DNA of 64,000 nt from Streptomyces sp. NRRL F-2580. GTDB taxonomy: Bacteria; Actinomycetota; Actinomycetes; Streptomycetales; Streptomycetaceae. The first letter of the stretch is position 1. Each line of letters begins with the position of its first letter. The stretch is taken from the NCBI RefSeq assembly GCF_000720115.1, contig NZ_JOIR01000028.1, positions 76,905 through 140,904 of the forward strand, given 5' to 3'. Both the position numbers and the translations under genes were made by a program. Under the pieces are notes generated by a model. It saw nothing but the letters and a program-made list of their open reading frames with translations. It did no database searches and was not told the origin of the DNA. Positions 54,445-61,600 of the stretch are shown here, one piece after another.

Positions 54445-55722
54445 TCAGTTTCCGGCCAGGCGGACCGGCAGCGTCTCGACGCTGTTGCCGATGAAGCTGC
54501 GCTGGTGCGGGAGTTCGGCCTCGGGGGTGGCGAGGTCGAGGTCGGGGAAGCGGGTGAAGAGCCGCTCCAGGGCGGTCGTGGCCTCCAGGCGGGCGAGTGG
54601 GGCGCCCACGCAGTAGTGCGCCCCGTGCCCGAAGGAGAGGCTGCGGGCGGCGGTGGGGCGGGTGATGTCGAAGCGGTCGGCGTCCGGGCCGTGGAAGGCC
54701 TCGTCCCGGCCGGCGGCGGTGTAACCGGCGAGCACGGGGGTGCCCTGCGGGATGACGGTGCCGTCGAGGGTCAGGTCGCGCGTGGGGTAGCGGAAGGGGA
54801 ACCAGCTGACCGGCCCGTCCCAGCGCAGTGTCTCGTCCACCACGTCCGTCCAGGTCGCCTTCCCGTCCAGGACGAGGGCGAGCTGGTCGCGGTGGGTGCA
54901 CAGGGCGCGGACGGCGTTGCTGATGAGGTTGAGGGTGGTCTCGTGGCCCGCGACGAGCATCAGCCGCATGGTGCCGGTGAGTTCGGCCTCGCTGAGCTGG
55001 TCGCCGTCGTCCTCGCGGGCGGCGATCAGGGCGCTGGTGAGGTCCTCACCCGGGGCCTCCCGGCGGGTGGCGGCGATCGTGCCCATCAGCTCGACCAGCT
55101 CCCGTACGGCGGCCATCGCCTCGGCGGGGGTGGTGTCGGTGGCGATGATCACCTTGTTGGACAGGTGGTGCAGCCGTCCCCGGTGCTCGGGGTTCACCCC
55201 GAGCAGCTCGCAGATGACGCTCATCGGGAGCGGCAGCGCGAAGTGCTCGCGCAGGTCGGCGACCCCGTCGGGGGCTTCCGCCGCGGCCCGGGCCAGGTCG
55301 TCGAGGAGCTCCGCGGTCAGCTCCTCGACGCGCGGGCGCAGCCTTTCCACCTGGCGGGCCGTGAAGGCCCTGCCCACGAGGGCGCGAAGCCGGCGGTGGT
55401 CCGCGTCGTCGGCGGTGTGCATGCCCTGGGCGTTGGCGAAGGCCCGCAGCGGCCAGTCGCGCGGGATCGTGCCGTCGTGCAGGGCCGGGAAGTGCCGGGC
55501 GTCCTTGGCGACTTCGGGGTGACCGAGGAACTCCTTCAGCGCGTCGTGGCCCAGGACGACCGCTCCGGGCACCCCGCCGGGGAGCACGACCTCCGCCACC
55601 GGGCCGTGCGCGGCGCGCAGCCGGGCGTTGAGGGGGTGCGGGCAACCCCCGGCGGGGTCGATGACGTACGGGGCGTACGAGGCGTCCGGGGCGGACGGGG
55701 CGGGTGGAATAGGGGACGACAA
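54445..55722 (-). CDS. Cytochrome P450
   Basis: The 425-residue protein is a soluble bacterial P450. The oxygen-binding I-helix reads MLVAGHETT (about 255-263), the ExxR motif ETLR is at 297-300 and the haem-binding loop FGHGAHYCVG carries Cys371. The substrate is unknown. I chose the TTG at 55722 because an AGGAG site is eight bases upstream and the residues SSPIPPAP suit a P450 N-terminus. No ferredoxin gene is adjacent. It is downstream of, and on the same strand as, the propeller protein gene. Confidence 0.93.
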   Translation of the reverse strand: MSSPIPPAPSAPDASYAPYVIDPAGGCPHPLNARLRAAHGPVAEVVLPGGVPGAVVLGHDALKEFLGHPEVAKDARHFPALHDGTIPRDWPLRAFANAQGMHTADDADHRRLRALVGRAFTARQVERLRPRVEELTAELLDDLARAAAEAPDGVADLREHFALPLPMSVICELLGVNPEHRGRLHHLSNKVIIATDTTPAEAMAAVRELVELMGTIAATRREAPGEDLTSALIAAREDDGDQLSEAELTGTMRLMLVAGHETTLNLISNAVRALCTHRDQLALVLDGKATWTDVVDETLRWDGPVSWFPFRYPTRDLTLDGTVIPQGTPVLAGYTAAGRDEAFHGPDADRFDITRPTAARSLSFGHGAHYCVGAPLARLEATTALERLFTRFPDLDLATPEAELPHQRSFIGNSVETLPVRLAGN

Positions 55723-55805
55723 GCCGGCTCTCCTGACCTGATGACGGAACTCGGTCAACAGTGCGGCCTCGGGGGCGGGTTGGACAAGACCGACCCCGTC
55801 GCGTC

Positions 55806-57125
55806 TCAGAACCAGGTGAGGCTGAGCGCGAAGGCGGTCCCGGCGGTGGCTCCGGTGGAGTCGGTCGCGGTGGCGGTGACCTGGACCGTGCCGCTGCCCC
55901 AGGGCTTGCCGGTGATCCGCCCGGAGGCGGTGTCGAGGGTCAGACCCCAGGGCAGGCCGGTGGCGGCGTACCGGACGGGGGGCTTTCCGCCGGTGGCGGT
56001 GAGCTGGATGGTGCAGGACTGGTTGAACTTGCACGTCTGCGGACCGGGGTTGGCGAGCCTCAGGTCACCGGGGGTGGGCGTCGGGGTCGGAGTGGGCGTG
56101 GGAGTCGGAGTGGGCGTGGGAGTCGGCGTCGGGGTGGGGGTGGGCGTGGGTGTCGGCGTGGCGCCGCAGCCCGGAGTGGCCTCCGGCGGCAGCGGGACCC
56201 GCCAGACCTGGGTGTCGTTCTCCGACCCGACGAGCAGGCTCGTGCAGTCGGCGTACGTCACCGTCTCACCCTGCGACTGGGCGGGGAGCGCGACGTCCGC
56301 GAGCTTGGCCCCCGCTGTGTCGTACACGGAGGCCGTGTTGGCGCCCAGCGGTCCGCCGCTGCGCAGGGCGTACGAGGCGCCCGACGGGGAGAACGCGCCG
56401 TCGGTGGCGAACACCGGGCCGGGCCGGACTGCCGTGAGGGTGTTGACCTGCCCGGTCACGGGCGGCAGCGGGGCTTGGTACAGCTGGCCGGCGGCTCCGA
56501 TGACCTTGCTCGCGACGTACAGCCGGCCGGTCACGGGGTCGGCGAGCAGGGACTCGGCGTCGTGCCTGCCGTCGGCGTAGGAGAAGCGGTACGTCACCGG
56601 GGTGACCGTGGCGTTCGCCAGCTGGTCGGGCTCCGCGAAGCCGTGCACGGTGATCTCCGCACGGCCGCTGAAGTTGTCGCCGATGTCCCCGACCAGGATC
56701 GCCGGGCCGCCCGAGGCGTCCTTCCCGAGGGCGAGGGCCTCCCAGTCGGTGTTGCCGACGCCGGAGAGGGTGAAGGCGGCCAGCAGCCGGCCGGTGGCAC
56801 CGTTGCAGTCGACGGCGAAGACCTGGTTGGTGTTCCCGCTGTCGTTGACGGCGTAGAACACGCCGGGGTGTTTGCGGCTCATGGCGAGACCGCTGAACTC
56901 GGCCAGGCCGCCGGGGAGGGTGCACTTCTTCTCCGGCGCCAGTGCTCCGGTGCCGGAGACGGCCGGCGTGGCGGAGACGGCCGGTGTGGCGGAGGAGGCC
57001 GGGGAGGCGGTGGCGCTGGCCATCCAGGCGACCGCGGGCAGGATCGTGGCGAGGGCCGCGGTGGCGAGGGCGGCGGCCCGTGGGGGTGTCAGGAGTCGGA
57101 ACATGCGCACAATGTGATGGGACAT
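55806..57125 (-). CDS. Secreted beta-propeller-like protein with a Thr-Pro repeat and an Ig-like domain
   Basis: The 439-residue protein has a signal peptide (about 10-41) and a repeat-rich domain (about 65-320) like SdiA-regulated/esterase-like propellers, with LAEFSGLAMSRKHPGVFYAV and ILVGDIGDNFSGR. A stretch of about fifteen Thr-Pro pairs follows (about 323-352), then a C-terminal putative Ig domain (about 355-439, LTATGGKPPVRYAATGLPWG). The Thr-Pro stretch probably spans the cell wall or serves as an O-mannosylated linker. The start at 57125 is uncertain; the ATG at 57104 is also possible. The role is unknown. Confidence 0.75.
   Translation of the reverse strand: MSHHIVRMFRLLTPPRAAALATAALATILPAVAWMASATASPASSATPAVSATPAVSGTGALAPEKKCTLPGGLAEFSGLAMSRKHPGVFYAVNDSGNTNQVFAVDCNGATGRLLAAFTLSGVGNTDWEALALGKDASGGPAILVGDIGDNFSGRAEITVHGFAEPDQLANATVTPVTYRFSYADGRHDAESLLADPVTGRLYVASKVIGAAGQLYQAPLPPVTGQVNTLTAVRPGPVFATDGAFSPSGASYALRSGGPLGANTASVYDTAGAKLADVALPAQSQGETVTYADCTSLLVGSENDTQVWRVPLPPEATPGCGATPTPTPTPTPTPTPTPTPTPTPTPTPTPTPGDLRLANPGPQTCKFNQSCTIQLTATGGKPPVRYAATGLPWGLTLDTASGRITGKPWGSGTVQVTATATDSTGATAGTAFALSLTWF
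56075..56160 (-). repeat. Hexanucleotide minisatellite encoding the Thr-Pro stretch
   Basis: About fourteen imperfect 6-base units of the GTGGGC/GTCGGG type (plus strand) run in tandem. Such arrays can change length by slippage, which would alter linker length without shifting the frame. Confidence 0.7.
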
Positions 57126-57214
57126 CAGTTGGTGTGCCAGGCCCAGGTCCCTTCCGTTCGAGCATCGTTCAATGCCGAGGGGGCATGTCCCGTCGGCACA
57201 CCGTCGACGCAGCG

Positions 57215-58108
57215 TCAGCGCACCGGCTCCCGGACCGGCCCCTCGTGTCCGGCCTGCGCGATGAACGCGCGGGCCGCGCGGCTCAGCGGCCGACGGGCGT
57301 GGGCGATGCCCACCGGGCGCAGCAGCGGCGGGGTGAAGGAGCGGATCTCGGCCCGGCTTCCGAACGCCCTCAGCACCACGTCGCGGTACCAGATGAGGGA
57401 GCCGCGGCCGTCCGTCACACCGGTCACCCAGGCGAGGCGTTCGTCGACCTCCAGGGAGGGGACGGGCCGTACCCCGAGGCAGCTGAACATGGCCTCCATC
57501 TCGGTGCGACGGCCGGTCCCCGGGGTGGGCAGGACCATCGGCAGCCCGTCGAGCATGCGCAGCGGCATCGGGTGGGGCAGTCGGGAGCCGAGCGGGGAGA
57601 TCAGCACCACCTCGCGCTCCTGGATGAAGTGGGTGGAGAGCTCCTTGTCGACGGGCAGGTCCACCAGGGCCAACTCGGCGCGCCCCTGGACCAGTTCCTC
57701 GACGAGGACCTCCCTGCTGCCGTGCTGCTGGAGCCGGACGTCGACCGTCGGGTGCCGCTCTGTGAAGGCCCCGACCAGGTCAGCGGCCAGGTCGAGGGCG
57801 AGGGTGGGGGTGGTGACGAGGGTCAGGACGGCCCGGGTGTCCCTGCCGTGGGGGGTTCCGATGTCGTCGATGGCCTCCACCGCGTTGAGCACGGTACGGG
57901 CCAGCCGGACGACCCGGGCCCCCTCCGGCGTGAGGTCCACCCCCCTTCCCCGGCGGGCGAGGAGCTCGACGCCCAGATCGCGTTCCATGGCCTGGACGGC
58001 CCGGGACAGGGCGGACTGGGCGACGAAGACCGAGGCGGCCGCACCGGTGATGGACCGGCAGTCGGCGACGGCGACGAGGTAACGGAGCTGCGCCAGCGTG
58101 GGGGTCAT
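57215..58108 (-). CDS. LysR-family transcriptional regulator
   Basis: The 297-residue protein starts MTPTLAQLRYLVAVADCRSITGAAASVFVAQSALSRAVQAME, the winged helix-turn-helix of LysR regulators. The rest is a substrate-binding-like effector domain (about 90-290). The ATG at 58108 matches the family length. It lies divergent from the large synthase at 58619, with 510 bases between, so it is a candidate pathway regulator. An exact 10-bp palindrome, CCTCGCGAGG, sits at 58122-58131 just upstream. Confidence 0.9.
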   Translation of the reverse strand: MTPTLAQLRYLVAVADCRSITGAAASVFVAQSALSRAVQAMERDLGVELLARRGRGVDLTPEGARVVRLARTVLNAVEAIDDIGTPHGRDTRAVLTLVTTPTLALDLAADLVGAFTERHPTVDVRLQQHGSREVLVEELVQGRAELALVDLPVDKELSTHFIQEREVVLISPLGSRLPHPMPLRMLDGLPMVLPTPGTGRRTEMEAMFSCLGVRPVPSLEVDERLAWVTGVTDGRGSLIWYRDVVLRAFGSRAEIRSFTPPLLRPVGIAHARRPLSRAARAFIAQAGHEGPVREPVR

Positions 58109-58388
58109 GACCGGACGGTAACCTCGCGAGGCTGTACCTGTAAGGGCTCGTCGCATGAACAACTCCCCGGTGGCCGGTTTGCCTTCATGCCCGGGCGGCG
58201 GTAAGGCATGCCGGTGCGGCATGCCCGCGGGGGCGCGGCACCCCGGACCGCGCCGCGGGGTCGGCCGGCCCGGGCCCGGTAACACCGCAGGCCACGGCTC
58301 GGCCGGGGCGGTTCGCGGGTCGGCTCGGGGTACGCGCCGGGTGGTCCGGGGGCGCCGCGGGAGCGAAACACGGTACTCCGCATGGCTG

Positions 58389-58417
58389 TTGACAGTGCAC
58401 GGAGACCACCGCACGAT
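58389..58417 (+). promoter_or_regulatory. Promoter of the synthase gene
   Basis: A consensus TTGACA (58389-58394), a 17-base spacer and CACGAT (58412-58417) point towards the synthase. The leader would be about 195 bases long and would contain the C-rich repeat block. Confidence 0.6.
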
Positions 58418-58519
58418 GCAACGCGGCATGAGGGTGTTTGATCACTGTTCAAGCCTGCCGCACTCCGGCAGACGTGCGAGACCGCCGCACTCCCCTCCTC
58501 GCGCTCTGTCGCGTTCCCC

Positions 58520-58577
58520 GCTCTCCGCTCTCCGCTCTCCGCTCTGCCGTTTCCGCCGTTCCGCCGTTCCGCCGTCC
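58520..58577 (+). repeat. Short tandem repeats in the synthase leader
   Basis: Three copies of GCTCTCC (58520-58540) are followed by units of CCGTTCCG (58556-58563 and 58564-58571), with imperfect copies on each side. The block lies in the predicted untranslated leader. Confidence 0.65.
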
Positions 58578-58618
58578 TGGACTCCGCCATGTCACACAGC
58601 ACTGGAAGAGGAGCGCCC

Positions 58619-61600
58619 GTGACCCCCCACTCCCCGCAGTCCGCCGCCACCCGCGATCTGGTCGTCGCGGTCAGTCCCTTCGAGGAGCCCTGCCCGGCCG
58701 TCGTGACCGCCGCCGAACGCGCCGGGGCCCTCGGACTGCTCGACCTCGGCCGGGACGCGAACGCCGCGCGGAGCGGACTCGCGGAGTCGGGCCGCCGGCT
58801 CGGCAGCAGCGGCAGGTACGGGGTGCGGGTGCCCGCGGGCTGCCCGCTCGGACCGGAGGAGCTGCCGGCGGAGGTCGACACCGTGCTGCTCGCCGACCCC
58901 GCGTGGCACACCCCGGAGCGGGTGGCCGCGTGGACGGCGGCGGCCGGCCGGCCCCGGGTGTGGGCCGAGGTCACCAGCCTGGCGGAGGCCACGGCCGCCG
59001 TGGCCGCGGGGGTGGACTCGCTCGTCGCCAAGGGCCACGAGGCCGGCGGGCGGGTGGGCGCGGCCACCACCTTCGTACTGCTCCAGCAGCTGCTCGGGGC
59101 CCCCGCGATCCGGGTACCCGTACGGGCCTTCGGCGGGATCGGGCCGCACACGGCGGCCGCGGCCGTCGCGGGCGGGGCCGCCGGGGTGCTGCTCGACGCG
59201 CAACTGGCCCTGACCGTCGAGGGGGAGGCCGCGCTACCGGCGGACGTGGCCGCCGCGGTCAGGGCGATGGACGGTTCCGAGACCCGGCTCGCCGACGGAC
59301 ACCGGGTGTTCACACGGCCCGACCTCACCCCGCCCGAGGGTCCGGCCCACCTGCTGCTCGGCGCCCGGGCCCTGCGGACCCAGCTGCTGCCCGTCGGACA
59401 GGACGGCGCCTCGGCGGCCCGGCTCGCCGAGCGGCACCGGACCACCGGCGGTGTGCTCCTCGCCGTACGGGCGGCCATCGGCGGGCACCTGGCGGCCGCG
59501 GCCCGGACCCGGCCGCCGGCCGTCGCGCAGGGGCCCATGACCCGGGTGAGCGATCAGGCGGCCTTCGCCGAGGCGGTGGCCGCCGCGGGCGGCGTCCCGT
59601 ACCTGGCGCTCGCCGTGATGGAGGGCCCGGACGTACGCCGGCTCCTCGCCGAGACGGCCGAACGGCTCGGGGAACGCCTCTGGGGCGTGGGCCTGCTCGG
59701 TTTCGCCCCGCCCGAGCTGCGGCGGGTCCAGCTGGCGGCCGTGACCGAGGCCCGCCCACCGCACGCGATCATCGCCGGGGGCACCCCCGCGCAGGCAGCC
59801 CCGCTGGAGGCGGCCGGGATCCGCACCCACCTGCACGTGCCCTCGCCCGGCCTGCTGGAGCGGTACATCGCCGAGGGGGCGCGACGGTTCGTCTTCGAGG
59901 GGCTGGAGTGCGGCGGCCACGTCGGGCCGCGCGCCTCGTTCCCGCTGTGGGAGGAGCAGATCGAGCGGCTGTTGTCCTGCCCCGAACCGGAGGCCTTGGA
60001 CCTGCTGTTCGCGGGCGGGATCCACGACGAACGGTCCGCCGCCATGGCGGTGGCGGCCGCGGCCCCGCTGGCCGAGCGCGGGGCGCGGATCGGGGTGCTG
60101 ATGGGCACCGCCTACCTGTTCACCGAGGAGGCCGTGGCGGCGGGCGCGGTACTGCCGGGCTTCCAGCGGGCGGCGGTGGAGTGCGCGGACACCGTACTGC
60201 TGCGCACCGCGCCCGGGCACGCCACCCGCTGCGCGGACACCCCGTACGCCGAGACCTTCGAGGCGACCCGGCGGCGGCTCGCGGAGAGCGGCGTCGAAGC
60301 GCGCGAGGTCTGGGAGGAGTTGGAACGGCTCAACCTGGGGCGGCTGCGGATCGCCAGCAAGGGGCTGCGGCGCGCGGCGGACCGGCTGGAGGCCGTAGAC
60401 GAGGAACAGCAGTACGCGGAGGGGCTGTTCATGCTCGGCCAGGCCGCGACCCTGCGCACCGCGACCACCACGATCGCCGCACTGCACGCGCAGGTCACCG
60501 AGGGAGCCACGGCACTGCTGGAGCGCCGGGCCCGGGACTTCGCCGACGAGGTACGGGAGGCGGCCGATCCCCTCGACATCGCCATCGTCGGCATGGCCTG
60601 CGCCTACCCCGGCGCGCCGGACCTCGCCGCCTACTGGGCGATGGTCCTCGCCGGGACGGACGCCGTCACCGAGGTGCCGGCCGAGCGCTGGGACCCGGAG
60701 CTCTACTACGACGCCGACCCGGCCCTGGCCGGGGAGCGCACGCCTTCCCGCTGGGGCGGCTTCCTCGGCCCGGTGCCCTTCGACGCCCTGGCGCACGGCA
60801 TCCCGCCCGCCTCCCTCGCCGGGATCGAGCCGGTGCAGCTGCTGGCGCTGGAGATCTCGGCGCGGGCCCTCGGCGACGCCGGCTACGGCCGCGAGCGCGC
60901 CTTCGACCGCTCGCGGACCTCGGTGGTCTTCGGCGCGGAGGCCGGAACCGAACTGGCGGGCGCGTACGGGCTGCGCGCCCTGTATCCCGCCTACCTGGGC
61001 GAACTGCCCCCCGCCTTGGACGAGCAACTGCCCAGGCTCACCGAGGACTCCTTCCCGGGGATCCTGGCCAACGTCATCGCGGGCCGGGTCGCCAACCGGC
61101 TGGACCTGGGCGGCGCGAACTGCACGGTCGACGCCGCCTGCGCCTCCTCCCTCGCCGCCCTGGACCTGGCCTGCCGCCAACTGCGCGACGGGGACAGCGA
61201 CATGGTGCTGTGCGGCGGCGCCGACGTGCACAACGGGATCAACGACTACCTGATGTTCGCCTCCGTCCGCGCCCTGTCGCCGGGCGGCCGCTGCCGGCCC
61301 TTCGACGCGGCCGCCGACGGGATCGCCCTCGGCGAGGGGGTGGGAGCGCTCGTCCTGAAGCGGCTCGCGGACGCGGAGCGGGACGGCGACCGGGTGTACG
61401 CCGTGATCAAGGCGGTGGGCTCGGCCAGCGACGGCCGGTCCCTCGGCCTGACCGCACCCCGCCCGGAAGGACAGCGGCGGGCCCTGGAGCGGGCCTACGC
61501 ACGGGCCGGCATCGCCCCGGCCGAGGTGGGCCTGGTCGAGGCGCACGGCACCGGTACGGTGGTCGGCGACAGCACCGAACTGGCCGTCCTCAGCGAGCTG

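Larger units (their letters stand above)
58109..58618. other. Divergent intergenic region upstream of the synthase
   Basis: No supported gene is seen in this 510-base region. It holds the LysR-side palindrome at 58122-58131, a promoter at 58389-58417, a TTGA-N7-TCAA inverted repeat at 58438-58452 and a C-rich repeat block at 58520-58577. Open frames crossing it have no start site and no recognisable protein pattern. Confidence 0.5.
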
